Part shown: piece by piece, positions 35,486 through 44,412 of the stretch
Numbering within the stretch: position 1 is the first letter of the stretch
Layout: each line of letters starts with the position of its first letter
Assembly: GCF_000155595.1 (NCBI RefSeq)
Contig: NZ_DS989904.1
Coordinates: 3,629,612 to 3,693,611, forward strand
Length of the DNA: 64,000 bases
DNA from: Synechococcus sp. PCC 7335
GTDB taxonomy: Bacteria > Cyanobacteriota > Cyanobacteriia > Phormidesmidales > Phormidesmidaceae
Direction of reading: 5' to 3'
Notes under the pieces: generated by a model
Databases searched by the model: none
Seen by the model: the letters and a program-made list of their open reading frames with translations, nothing else
Told to the model about the DNA's origin: nothing
Position numbers and translations under genes: made by a program

Positions 35486-36700
35486 ATGCGTTATTTCCTC
35501 AAGCGTTTCAGTGTTGCTCTTAAGTCGCTAGCCCTTTTCAGAGGAATTATGGCGCTGACGATTGTTCTAGCAGTATTCACCGAGAAAAGTGACGCCGACT
35601 CATCGATAATCGCACTTCAAACTTCGCCCTTTTTGAACGGTCTCTTAGCGTTATTGGTCAGCGTTCTGGGGCTGCTGCTACTAGTGGGCTACCGCACTAG
35701 GCTGGTGTCGGTTCTTTGTTTTCTCGCCTGCGGTCTAGCTACTCTCCTGGGCGTTGGGCAGTTCGGGTTGATTAGTGGAGTCCTGTTGCCGATTTTGTTC
35801 TGGAGCTGCTTCTTACCGTTGGGAGCGGCGTATTCGCTCGACAGCGCTATGAATACAGCAAAAGTTTTACTGCCCCCCGCCATTGTTTCTGGTGCTACGG
35901 TCGTGCTTATGGTTCAGCACAGCCTCAACTATTGGCTACCTAAAGCGCTGTTTTGGTCAACACTTGTTGAGACCACAGAACCTGGAGCAGTTGGGAACAT
36001 CCGTAGCCTACTCTGGGTTATAGGACTTTTGTCGCCTTTGTTTGTGCTGATTTCTCTGCGTCTGAACTCCCATCGTTCTGTCTTAGTCGCGGTGTTCGTT
36101 TGTATCCACGTGATCGCGATCTTAGCCTTGGGTCAGCCAACAGTATTGCACCTGTTGGCGATCGCCCTTTGGACAATCTATCTTCCCTATTCCTTTTGGG
36201 AAGCTTTGGCGGAGTACGTCAGCAACCCAGCGCGGCAAGGAATATCAATCTACTACGATGCGGATTGCGGATTTTGCAAGAAGGTTGTTCACGTTCTGCG
36301 GACGCTCTTGGTTTTGCCTAGTGCGCCACTGGCCACCGCGCAAAGTGATCCTTCTATCTGCGCAGATATGGAAAGCTACAACTCTTGGGTGGTGGTTGAC
36401 TGGCAGCAGAAGCGCCACTTTAAGTTTGAAGCGATCGCATACATATGCAGCCTGTCTCCCGTCTTTCAAGTGGTAGCGCCTATTCTGAGATGGCAACCTG
36501 TAATGAACGTGGGGACACGCTTTTACGAGGCGATCGCCAACAATCGCAGAAAGGCTGGTTTGCTGACGAAACCGCTAACGTTTCACGCTAGTCCTATAAC
36601 ATCGTCTCGGCTAGAGAACTGGATAGTTGGTCTGTGTTCTGTAACCTACTTTGCATCGCGTTTGCCCCTGTTGATTGAAGCGTTCAAGCTCTCGCCCTAA
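35486..36700 (+). CDS. HTTM-like membrane domain fused to a DCC (DUF393) thiol-disulfide domain
   Basis: 404 residues. The first 245 or so form about seven membrane helices resembling the HTTM or DoxX-like fold. From about residue 253 a soluble domain starts with ISIYYDADCGFCKKVVHVLRTL, the DxDCxxC signature of the DCC family. That family is a thioredoxin-like redox fold, here with a CGFC dithiol facing the cytoplasm or periplasm. The fusion of membrane carrier and dithiol domain suggests membrane-linked thiol chemistry, but no partner is encoded next to it. It is divergent from the HTTM-like gene at 32708. Confidence 0.75.
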   Translation: MRYFLKRFSVALKSLALFRGIMALTIVLAVFTEKSDADSSIIALQTSPFLNGLLALLVSVLGLLLLVGYRTRLVSVLCFLACGLATLLGVGQFGLISGVLLPILFWSCFLPLGAAYSLDSAMNTAKVLLPPAIVSGATVVLMVQHSLNYWLPKALFWSTLVETTEPGAVGNIRSLLWVIGLLSPLFVLISLRLNSHRSVLVAVFVCIHVIAILALGQPTVLHLLAIALWTIYLPYSFWEALAEYVSNPARQGISIYYDADCGFCKKVVHVLRTLLVLPSAPLATAQSDPSICADMESYNSWVVVDWQQKRHFKFEAIAYICSLSPVFQVVAPILRWQPVMNVGTRFYEAIANNRRKAGLLTKPLTFHASPITSSRLENWIVGLCSVTYFASRLPLLIEAFKLSP

Positions 36701-37024
36701 AGCATTGACGCAATTGAGGTCTACCTTACGAATTCATCAGGCTCAGACACAAATAGGAAGGTTTTGCACGTCGCCTATGTATAGGACAAAAGTTTGGAGA
36801 ACCAAAGTTTAGAAGTATGCTGAAGCTAAGCACTGCCGCTGTCAAATGCAATACTTCTAGCGCTGCAAACATAGGCATAAGCAATGGATTCTTCATTCTT
36901 CTAGTCAGTAGAGGTGAACTGATGTGGAACGCACCAACTCATATCGATAAAGAAGCACCAGAAAGCTACCTTAGGTAGCGGTATCATTTCTAAACGTTGA
37001 TAATACACAAACAATAAGACAAGT
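36701..37024. other. Intergenic region before the BtuF-like gene
   Basis: 324 nt. I searched for a cobalamin riboswitch (B12 box GCCACTG) because of the next gene and see none. No hairpin or regulator motif stands out. Confidence 0.4.
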
Positions 37025-37999
37025 ATGAGCCGCACTGATTTACGTATCGTGTCTTTGATCCCAAGCGCTACAGAGATTGTTGCGGCACTAGGCTACGAAG
37101 ATTGTTTGGTTGGGCGATCGCATGAATGTGATTATCCTTCTAGCGTACAAGCGCTGCCGGTCTGCACCGAACCTAAATTCGATCCTGTCGGGACTAGTGG
37201 CGAAATTCATCGGCGCGTTACTGATCTACTCAGCTCAGCACTCAGCGTCTACAGAGTTAAAACAGAAGTTCTTGCGAAGCTGCGCCCCACCCATATTATT
37301 ACCCAAGCCCAATGCGAAGTCTGTGCCGTTAGCCTTAGCGATGTAGAGCAAGCTGTTATGGAACTTGTCGAATCAAAAAATAGGGAAGCAGGTTCGCCAA
37401 TTCAGATCGTCTCGCTACAGCCTGAACGACTTGCAGACCTGTGGACAGACATGACACGAGTCGCTTCTGCACTCAATAGTTCCTCTGAAAGGAGAGCCGC
37501 CGCCGAGCAAACTATCGCTCAGCTAAAAGAGCGTTTGTCTGCAATCAAACTAGAGCCTTCACTCGAAGAGACCTTACCGACGGTAGCTTGTATCGAGTGG
37601 ACTGCTCCGCTGATGGCTGCGGGTAATTGGGTTCCAGAACTTGTCGGCATAGCGGGCGGTTCAGACTGCCTTGGCAAAGCAGGCCAGCATTCCAACTGGA
37701 TAAGCTGGGAGGATCTTCTCGCCGCCAACCCAGATATCATTATCGTTTTGCCCTGTGGCTACGATCTTCTCCAAACCCGCAAGGCCACTGAGGAGATGTC
37801 CAAGCACGCTTACTGGCAGCAGCTAAAGGCCGTCAAATCTCAAGACGTATACATAACAGATGGCAATCAATACTTCAATCGGCCAGGTCCTCGTCTAGTC
37901 GAATCAGGCGAAATTCTGACAGAAATCATTCAAAAACTGCCTGTAGATCCAAGGCGACAGCCTACAGGTTGGCAGAACTGGTATGGTAGAGACTGCTAA
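37025..37999 (+). CDS. Cobalamin-binding-type periplasmic-fold protein (BtuF-like) without signal peptide
   Basis: 324 residues of the helical-backbone metal/B12 receptor fold (Peripla_BP_2). It begins RIVSLIPSATEIVAALGYEDCLVGRSHECDYP, the standard BtuF start, and continues with TQAQCEVCAVSL, VACIEWTAPLMAAGNWVPELVGIAGG and NPDIIIVLPCGYDL. No export signal precedes this, so the protein is probably cytoplasmic, as in a cyanobacterial and actinobacterial subgroup. Its Cys pair C-E-V-C and HECDYP could bind metal or corrinoid. No ABC partner genes are adjacent. Confidence 0.8.
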   Translation: MSRTDLRIVSLIPSATEIVAALGYEDCLVGRSHECDYPSSVQALPVCTEPKFDPVGTSGEIHRRVTDLLSSALSVYRVKTEVLAKLRPTHIITQAQCEVCAVSLSDVEQAVMELVESKNREAGSPIQIVSLQPERLADLWTDMTRVASALNSSSERRAAAEQTIAQLKERLSAIKLEPSLEETLPTVACIEWTAPLMAAGNWVPELVGIAGGSDCLGKAGQHSNWISWEDLLAANPDIIIVLPCGYDLLQTRKATEEMSKHAYWQQLKAVKSQDVYITDGNQYFNRPGPRLVESGEILTEIIQKLPVDPRRQPTGWQNWYGRDC

Positions 38000-38023
38000 T
38001 TTTCGTTATTCGGGAGTCGGACT

Positions 38024-38221
38024 ATGTATCTACTGATGCAAGAAGGAGTAGCTGAGGCTACAGGTGGTGTGCCTTATTCTTTGTTTTTAAACATTGTAGG
38101 TGTTGTTGGATTCATAGCAGCCGTAGGAATTGGATCGGTCGCGTGGTACAACTCCAAGCGTCCCACCGGATGGGAAGGTAATGAACGTCCTGATATCGTG
38201 CCAGAAATCAAAAAAGACTAG
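38024..38221 (+). CDS. psb35: Probable photosystem II assembly protein Psb35
   Basis: A 65-residue protein with one membrane helix (about 18-41, PYSLFLNIVGVVGFIAAVGIGSVAWY) and a polar tail NSKRPTGWEGNERPDIVPE. The tail matches my recollection of the Ssl2148/Psb35 family, a thylakoid protein that associates with the CP47 assembly module of photosystem II. It lies 24 nt after the BtuF-like gene and upstream of CP12. If not Psb35, it is still a conserved-looking single-span thylakoid protein. Confidence 0.58.
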   Translation: MYLLMQEGVAEATGGVPYSLFLNIVGVVGFIAAVGIGSVAWYNSKRPTGWEGNERPDIVPEIKKD

Positions 38222-38420
38222 CAAGTATCGGCGAGTAATTGAGTTGGAATGAACCGCTCATCATCTTGTCTATCCGTATACCTACCTTTATTGAAAACTA
38301 TCGGTTAAGGAAAACTAATGATAGATAGACTAAACTTATATGCTTTGGATATTGCCATCTAGTTTTGTTATGTATAGACTGTCAATAGTTTCGAGTATAT
38401 CTTTTAGCTAGGTGACTGCT

Positions 38421-38705
38421 ATGAACACTGTTGCTATTGCGCAAACAACGCTTCCAACTGTTGAACTACAGCCTCGCATCCCTGTATCTACTTTCGAGAA
38501 CCGTCTGAAAGCCGCTTTAGAACACGCCCGCCGTCTGACTGAAATGCATGGTTACTATAGTACTGAAGTAGCGATCGCTTGGGAGACGGTGGAGGAGCTA
38601 GAGACTGCCAAATCACGTTTACCTATCCCGTCATGTCAGGCTTCTTTTGACGACTACTGCGCCGAAAATCCCGAGGCACTTGAGTGCCGAAGCTATGATT
38701 GCTAG
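38421..38705 (+). CDS. CP12 family Calvin-cycle regulatory protein (variant)
   Basis: 94 residues from ATG 38421, which has AGGTG before it; a GTG three codons earlier is less likely. CP12 scaffolds and inhibits GAPDH and PRK in the dark. The middle carries AIAWETVEELETAKS, matching the AWDxVEELxAxxSH core. The C-terminus FDDYCAENPEALECRSYDC keeps the Cys pair spaced by eight residues that forms the GAPDH-binding loop. The N-terminal Cys pair of canonical CP12 is missing: Val stands where the YSSxxC Cys would be. An extra Cys ends the protein. Confidence 0.75.
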   Translation: MNTVAIAQTTLPTVELQPRIPVSTFENRLKAALEHARRLTEMHGYYSTEVAIAWETVEELETAKSRLPIPSCQASFDDYCAENPEALECRSYDC

Positions 38706-39344
38706 TGGATGTATTTCAAACAATCAGCGTTTTACTATTTAATTGCATTCGAATACTCTTCCAATCAGTTGTCATATAATATAGAGCGCAAGGCTAGAAT
38801 TCTCCCACCTTGAGGATTTTGGCCTTTTCTGTTGTTATAGCAAGCCTTCTTTGTTGTTGTGACAGATGTTTTAGCGAAGCAAGAATGCGTGTTTACTTTG
38901 CCGAGATGAGCATTCTCTTGCTCGTTGCATGGCGCAAGGATAAAGTTGTTTGTTGCTCTGTAACGGTTATAGCCGGTGAGTGTGTCCCAATCAACTCTAC
39001 AAAAGCTATGTTCAAAAGATGATCGCAGCTCAATCATAGTGAGAGAAGATCGTAAAAACAAGTCACTCATATCAGGACACACTTCGGAATTTTGCCCCTG
39101 AACAGATACGACTTAGTTAAGCATCGGAACAGCTCAAAAAGAATTGAGAGAAGGTTGCAAAGAAAATGACGGTAAAGCTGCGAAACTAGTTAAGTCAATC
39201 AACTAAGCTTATTCTTTTAACGATAACTCATAGGCTAAAGTTATGAATGCATTATGCAATTGGAATTTTACATATCTCTTAACCTACGACAAGATAAGTT
39301 CATCGATAACTAAACGGTAATCCCGTATGTAGGAGAGAAGTTTG
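38706..39344. other. Intergenic region upstream of flv3
   Basis: 639 nt. Overlapping frames on both strands (38765-39082 minus, 38810-39022 plus) show no protein features. I see no perfect NtcA site or terminator. The last 20 nt contain the AGGAGAG Shine-Dalgarno of flv3. Confidence 0.4.
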
Positions 39345-41111
39345 ATGGTTGCATTAGTTGATACCTCTCGTCTTGATACCTCCGATTCGCTTACATTGCA
39401 TCCAGTCCCGTCTTGTCCACGCCTCACGCTTCAGACTGCTGAGATTGCTGCCGATACAACAGCCTTACGTTGTCTTGACTGGGATCGAAACAGATTCGAT
39501 ATCGAGTTTGAACTCAAAAACGGCACGACTTACAACTCTTTTCTTATTCGTGGTGAAAAGACTGCACTGGTTGACACTTCCCATAGCAAGTTTCGCCAGC
39601 AGTATGTGGAGTACATTCTCCGAAATGTTGATCCGCAAGCACTTACCTACCTAATTGTGAATCATACCGAGCCAGATCACAGCGGCCTGATTGAAGATAT
39701 CTTGGCTTGGGCACCTCACATTGTTGTTGTAGGCTCTAAAGTAGCCATTCAGTTTCTGACGAACATGATTCACCAGCCCTTCAATACGTTGGTGGTCAAG
39801 AGCGGTCATACATTAGATTTAGGAAAAGGGCATGAGCTGTCGTTTGTATCTGCGCCAAACTTGCATTGGCCGGATACTATTTTCACTTATGATTCACTAA
39901 CTCGTGTGCTCTACACCTGCGACGTATTTGGAATGCACTATTGCGACGATATGCTTCTAGATGAGTCGCCTCATCTACTCCAGGAAGATTTTCAATATTA
40001 CTATGATTGTCTCATGGGTCCAAATGCTCGCTCGGTGCTGATGGCGCTTAAGCGAATTGCTAAGTTCCCTGTTGATCTGATTGCGACTGGACATGGCCCT
40101 TTGCTAAAACACCATCGAGAAGCGTGGGTCGAACAGTATCGTAGTTGGAGTGAGAATCAAGCTAAAGCTGAGACATTTGTTGCACTGTTCTATATGGAAG
40201 ACTATGGGCATAGCGATCGCATCGTCAAAGTGATCGCTGAGGGCATTACCAAAGCGGGCGTTGATGTAGAGCTTGTTGAAATGTCTGTTGCTGATGCTCA
40301 TGAAGTGCGAGCCTTAGCGAATAGTGCCAATGGTATCGTGATAGGTATGCCGCCTCAGCAAGAACAAGGCGTTGCCATGCATCCTGCTTTAAGCACGTTG
40401 TTAACTTCTGTAAGTCAAAACCAATCTGTTGGTCTGTTCGAGACAGGCGGCGGCCGTGATGAACCTATCTATCCCCTGCGCAATCAACTCCAGGCGATAG
40501 GCCTAAAAGAAGCCTTTACCCCTATCGTCATCAAGCAGATCCCCAACGAAGTGACCGATCAAATCTGTAGCGAAGCTGGCGTTGATTTGGCCCATCAGCT
40601 AACGAGAGACAAAACAATCAGACGAAGCAAACAAATTGACTCCAATTTGAACAGAGCCTTAGGACGGCTCAGCGGCGGTCTCTACATTGTGACTGCCCAA
40701 AAGGGCGATGTCTCTGGTGCTTTACTTGCATCTTGGGTCATGCAGGCTAGTTTTGAACCTTTGGGGATTGCCATATCTGTTGCCAAAGATCGAGCAATTG
40801 AATCCATCTTACAAAGTGGCGATCACTTCGTACTCAATATTCTAGAAGAAGGCCACTATCAACCGCTGATGAAACACTTTCTCAAGCGGTTTGCACCAGG
40901 CGCAGATCGATTTGAGGGGATAGAAACCTATCCAGCAACAAACGGCGCTCCTATTTTGGCAAAAGCCCTAGCTTATATAGAATGCGATATCACCTGCCGA
41001 TATGAATGTAGCGACCACATGATTGTCTATGCCACCGTACAAGCCGGGCGAGTTGCCAAAAGAGAAGGACTCACAGCAGTTCATCACCGTAAAGCAGGCA
41101 ACCACTACTAA
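39345..41111 (+). CDS. flv3: Flavodiiron protein Flv3
   Basis: 588 residues from ATG 39345 with AGGAGAG upstream. Flv3 works with Flv1 to reduce oxygen to water with electrons from the PSI acceptor side, protecting it in fluctuating light. Three modules are visible: a metallo-beta-lactamase domain (about 35-270) with canonical iron ligands H107-x-E109-x-D111-H112 (NHTEPDH), a flavodoxin domain (about 280-425), and a C-terminal flavin reductase domain (about 445-588). The opening LRCLDWDRNRFDIEFELKNGTTYNS matches Flv3. It is followed by flv1 after a 273-nt gap. Confidence 0.92.
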   Translation: MVALVDTSRLDTSDSLTLHPVPSCPRLTLQTAEIAADTTALRCLDWDRNRFDIEFELKNGTTYNSFLIRGEKTALVDTSHSKFRQQYVEYILRNVDPQALTYLIVNHTEPDHSGLIEDILAWAPHIVVVGSKVAIQFLTNMIHQPFNTLVVKSGHTLDLGKGHELSFVSAPNLHWPDTIFTYDSLTRVLYTCDVFGMHYCDDMLLDESPHLLQEDFQYYYDCLMGPNARSVLMALKRIAKFPVDLIATGHGPLLKHHREAWVEQYRSWSENQAKAETFVALFYMEDYGHSDRIVKVIAEGITKAGVDVELVEMSVADAHEVRALANSANGIVIGMPPQQEQGVAMHPALSTLLTSVSQNQSVGLFETGGGRDEPIYPLRNQLQAIGLKEAFTPIVIKQIPNEVTDQICSEAGVDLAHQLTRDKTIRRSKQIDSNLNRALGRLSGGLYIVTAQKGDVSGALLASWVMQASFEPLGIAISVAKDRAIESILQSGDHFVLNILEEGHYQPLMKHFLKRFAPGADRFEGIETYPATNGAPILAKALAYIECDITCRYECSDHMIVYATVQAGRVAKREGLTAVHHRKAGNHY

Positions 41112-41140
41112 GTTGCAAGATTACCAGTTGCAAGATTATC
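41111..41140 (+). repeat. Two tandem 15-nt repeats
   Basis: AGTTGCAAGATTACC at 41111-41125 is followed at once by AGTTGCAAGATTATC at 41126-41140, starting on the last base of the flv3 stop codon. A small hairpin, GGTTCAT / ATGAACC, follows at 41155-41173. These may form part of a flv3-flv1 intercistronic element. Confidence 0.5.
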
Positions 41141-41384
41141 GAGTGATTATTAGTGGTTCATTTACCATGAACCCCACCACCACTGACTAAAGCCAACCAT
41201 TTGCCAAAACAGAAAGACTAGAAACTCTCGGAATTAGCGAGCGATCAAGTCCTTCACACAACCAGATGACTTCCCCCAAGGATATCTATGCGCTAACTTT
41301 TTTTGACTGTCTTTTCTGCTAACTGTCCGCTAACTGCGCAGAAGCATTCTATCAGGATTGCTCTACTACCCAAGGATTACTTTC

Positions 41385-43214
41385 ATGCTGTTACCAATCG
41401 CTCAATCTCCACCATCTACAACACACTTAGATCATGCGTCTTCAGCTCAATCATTCGCAACAGAATCTTCTCCATCGCCTGCACATGATGTGCAAATCGC
41501 TTCTATCGGGGCAGAGACAACTGTTCTAAGATCGCGTGCTTGGGAAAGACTCAAATTCGAGGTAGAGTATAGCCGCCGTCAGGGTACTACCGCTAATGCC
41601 TATCTCATCCAAAGTGATCGCACAGCCTTGATCGATCCGCCTGGAGCATCTTTTACGTCTATCTTTCTTCAGGCCATTCAGCCTTATTTAGAAGAAACGC
41701 CACTCGATTATATTGTCGTTAGCCACGTCAATCCTAACCGGATGGTCACGCTAGCGGCTCTGCTAGAGCAACAGCCTGAAGCGGTCATCATCTGTTCTCG
41801 TCCTGCTGCGCAAGCAATTGAAGCGGCGTTTCCTAACGGAGTTGCCAATGGGAAGCAGGTTCGAATCCAACCTATCTTGCCACCGTTGTTTAATTTAGAC
41901 TTGGGCCGGGGGCACTGCCTGCAGCTTCTCACGATTCCCACGCCTCGGTGGCCAGATGGACTGTGTACTTATGATCCACTGAGCCAAACACTCTTTAGTG
42001 ACAAACTGTTTGGCGTTCACATATGTGATGAATCACTATTCGATGAGCAGTGGCGATCGCTAGAAGCCGATCGGCGCTACTATTTTGACTGTCTTCACGC
42101 CACCCAAACAAAACAGGTAGAGGCCGCTCTAGATCATATCGATCGGCTCACACTCAAGTGCTTAGCGCCTGGGCACGGCTCGCTAGTACGCTATAGTCTT
42201 AGCCGATTAAAGGATGACTACCGGCTCTGGTGTCACCAGCAACGCCAACAAACTCTAAAGGTAGCTCTGCTCTACGCTTCGGCCTATGGCAATACTGCCA
42301 CACTAGCGAGCGCGATCGCTCAAGGCCTCATCCATTCTGATGTTGCCGTTGAACTGATCAACTGTGAATCGGTTGAACAAGCAGAACTCACTCGCATTGT
42401 CGAATCGAGCGATGGCTTTATCATTGGTTCGCCGACCCTAGCTGGACATGCACCTGTGCAGATTCAAACTGCGCTAGGGACGGTACTATCCTCAGCGGTT
42501 AAAACTAAGCTCGCGGGTGTATTTGGCTCATACGGTTGGAGCGGAGAAGCCATTGACATGCTTGAGCAAAAGCTAAGAGACCATAACTATCGGCTTGGCT
42601 TCGAGACGCTTCGAGTTCGCTTTAGTCCTCAACCGGAAACGCTACAGGCTTGCGCTGAAGCTGGCATTCAGTTTGCCCAACAGCTTAGAAAGCAGAAGAA
42701 AAAGCAAGTCCCTCGACAGGCTATCACTGAAGTGCAAGCTGGGCGTACCGAGCAGGCAGTAGGTCGAATTGTCGGATCTATCAGCGTGCTGACTACGCGC
42801 CAAGGCGATCACCATAGCGGTCTGCTGGTAACTTGGGTATCACAAGCTACGTTCAGCCCACCCGGTATTATGATGGCGATCGCTTCAAACGATGCCGCCC
42901 AGTACCTAGGTCAGCCAGATACTCCATTTGTACTCAATCTTCTCAAGGAAGGGCGATCGCTCAGACGGCATTTTCAGCCCAGCAGCCAAAGCGTTTCGCA
43001 ATCAACCAGTGACTTTAGCCAGGTCGAACACCGAGTCGCCGATAACGGCTGTTTGATTTTAGATGGGGCGTTATCGTATCTAGAATGTACGGTCCAAGGC
43101 CATATAGACTGCGGCGATCACCATATCGTCTATGCAGTTGTCGATGCTGGAGACGTGCTGGCAGCCGAAGGCATAACGGCTATCCAACACCGAAAATCAG
43201 GTAGTCAATACTGA
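41385..43214 (+). CDS. flv1: Flavodiiron protein Flv1
   Basis: 609 residues from ATG 41385 (AAGGA upstream; an earlier in-frame TTG at 41358 is less likely). It has the same three modules as Flv3, but the iron ligands are replaced: VSHVNPNR (H114, N116, N118, R119) stands where Flv3 has HTEPDH. This substitution pattern is known for Flv1 and Flv2 and is why these chains work as hetero-oligomers with Flv3 or Flv4. LRSRAWERLKFEVEYSRRQGTTANAY matches Flv1. There is no small sll0218-like gene between the pair, which argues against flv4-flv2. Confidence 0.9.
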   Translation: MLLPIAQSPPSTTHLDHASSAQSFATESSPSPAHDVQIASIGAETTVLRSRAWERLKFEVEYSRRQGTTANAYLIQSDRTALIDPPGASFTSIFLQAIQPYLEETPLDYIVVSHVNPNRMVTLAALLEQQPEAVIICSRPAAQAIEAAFPNGVANGKQVRIQPILPPLFNLDLGRGHCLQLLTIPTPRWPDGLCTYDPLSQTLFSDKLFGVHICDESLFDEQWRSLEADRRYYFDCLHATQTKQVEAALDHIDRLTLKCLAPGHGSLVRYSLSRLKDDYRLWCHQQRQQTLKVALLYASAYGNTATLASAIAQGLIHSDVAVELINCESVEQAELTRIVESSDGFIIGSPTLAGHAPVQIQTALGTVLSSAVKTKLAGVFGSYGWSGEAIDMLEQKLRDHNYRLGFETLRVRFSPQPETLQACAEAGIQFAQQLRKQKKKQVPRQAITEVQAGRTEQAVGRIVGSISVLTTRQGDHHSGLLVTWVSQATFSPPGIMMAIASNDAAQYLGQPDTPFVLNLLKEGRSLRRHFQPSSQSVSQSTSDFSQVEHRVADNGCLILDGALSYLECTVQGHIDCGDHHIVYAVVDAGDVLAAEGITAIQHRKSGSQY

Positions 43215-43279
43215 TGATTGCGCTCATTTGATGGGTATTAGTGACCAGCGCGATTGAAGCTTAGAAACGCCTTAAGAAC

Positions 43280-44389
43280 TCAAAGCGCAACCAAGCACGC
43301 CTGAGTGGTTTGAGTATCTAAGGCCAACTTAATCTGTTGTAGTTTCTCTTCTACAGCTCCGCTTTCTAGCATTGACCTTGCTAGCTCAAACCCTTGTTCT
43401 ATGCTGCTTACTCGGCTAGCTCGCCAGAGGTAAAAGCCGCTGTTCCAAATTGCAGAGCAGCTAATCTCATTCGTTCTTCCGGCGATCGCGGCTTGATAGT
43501 CTAGCCATAGTCTTTCAAGGGAAGGGATAGCTGGGTCGCTACCCTCAAAGCCATAGTCTTTTGGGTGAAGTAAAAGGCGTTCAGTTTTTAGTTTTCCGGC
43601 TTCTAGCTGATTGAGACTGATGATAGCCGTGCGATCGCGAGCCACATCACAGCTGCCTTCTAGTCCTTTTACGGTTGTAAAAAGATTAATCCCTCGCTCA
43701 GTAAAGGCAACTTGTGTTCTTTCTTCAGTCGGTGGATGAACGTAGCCGCTGACTACATTTTGACGACCGCTATAAGGTGACCACATAATTTCAACAGTCG
43801 CTAGCGTTGGCCTTTTGCCAATTTGCTCGCGATAGTCAACTAACGCTTCAGCTAAAGGAAAGAAAATAGGCTGATAGACAAATCCTAATCCTGTCTGAGC
43901 AAAAACGGTTTGTAGCTGTTCGAGGGTAGATAAAGCTGTCCAATCGAGGCCAATTGCATTGAAAACCTCGATCAAAGGTAGACCGTGTTTGGTAGGCATT
44001 CTGCCGCTGCCATGAAGAATAACCGGCGCATCGGCGGCTACTAAGATCAGAGCGGTGAGTGGATTGATTGGAGCGGTGCGCGATCGCCCATCATAAGGAT
44101 TACAAAAGACAGTGACTGGATACACACTATCGATTGCCTTCAGCCTAGGTCCAAGCGCGTCATAGCTATCGAGCATACCTGCTAGCTCAATAGGAGTTGG
44201 GCGCTTAATTCGATGGGCAATCATGAACGCTCCGATCTGTGCAGGCGTTGCGGCCTGTTGCAACATCATTTCAGTCGCATCTGCTGCCTCTTCTCGGCTC
44301 AAAGACTTCGACGTGTGAGTTCCACTGCCTACTTTCTTAAGCAGATCTCTAAACAAAATATGCTGTTCATCCGTTAGTCGGTTGCTCAT
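43280..44389 (-). CDS. Anthranilate phosphoribosyltransferase family protein (TrpD2-like)
   Basis: About 369 residues from ATG 44389; an in-frame TTG six codons earlier is less likely. The N-terminal helical domain (SREEAADATEMMLQQAATPAQIGAFMIAHRIKRPTPIELAGML) and the glycine-rich LHGSGRMPTKHG stretch belong to the TrpD fold. The canonical PRPP loop (KHGN, GTGGD) is altered, as in TrpD2/YbiB-like proteins, some of which bind nucleic acid. It follows ntcB by 23 nt. I recall this pairing from other cyanobacteria, but its meaning for nitrogen control is unknown. Confidence 0.82.
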   Translation of the reverse strand: MSNRLTDEQHILFRDLLKKVGSGTHTSKSLSREEAADATEMMLQQAATPAQIGAFMIAHRIKRPTPIELAGMLDSYDALGPRLKAIDSVYPVTVFCNPYDGRSRTAPINPLTALILVAADAPVILHGSGRMPTKHGLPLIEVFNAIGLDWTALSTLEQLQTVFAQTGLGFVYQPIFFPLAEALVDYREQIGKRPTLATVEIMWSPYSGRQNVVSGYVHPPTEERTQVAFTERGINLFTTVKGLEGSCDVARDRTAIISLNQLEAGKLKTERLLLHPKDYGFEGSDPAIPSLERLWLDYQAAIAGRTNEISCSAIWNSGFYLWRASRVSSIEQGFELARSMLESGAVEEKLQQIKLALDTQTTQACLVAL

Positions 44390-44412
44390 AGGCAGAAAGG
44401 TCCGCAAGGTGG

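Noticed and set aside
36701-37024. Cobalamin riboswitch before the BtuF-like gene
   Set aside because: No B12 box or matching stems are visible.
39345-43214. flv4-flv2 operon
   Set aside because: No sll0218-like small membrane gene lies between the two, and the sequences match Flv3 and Flv1 better.
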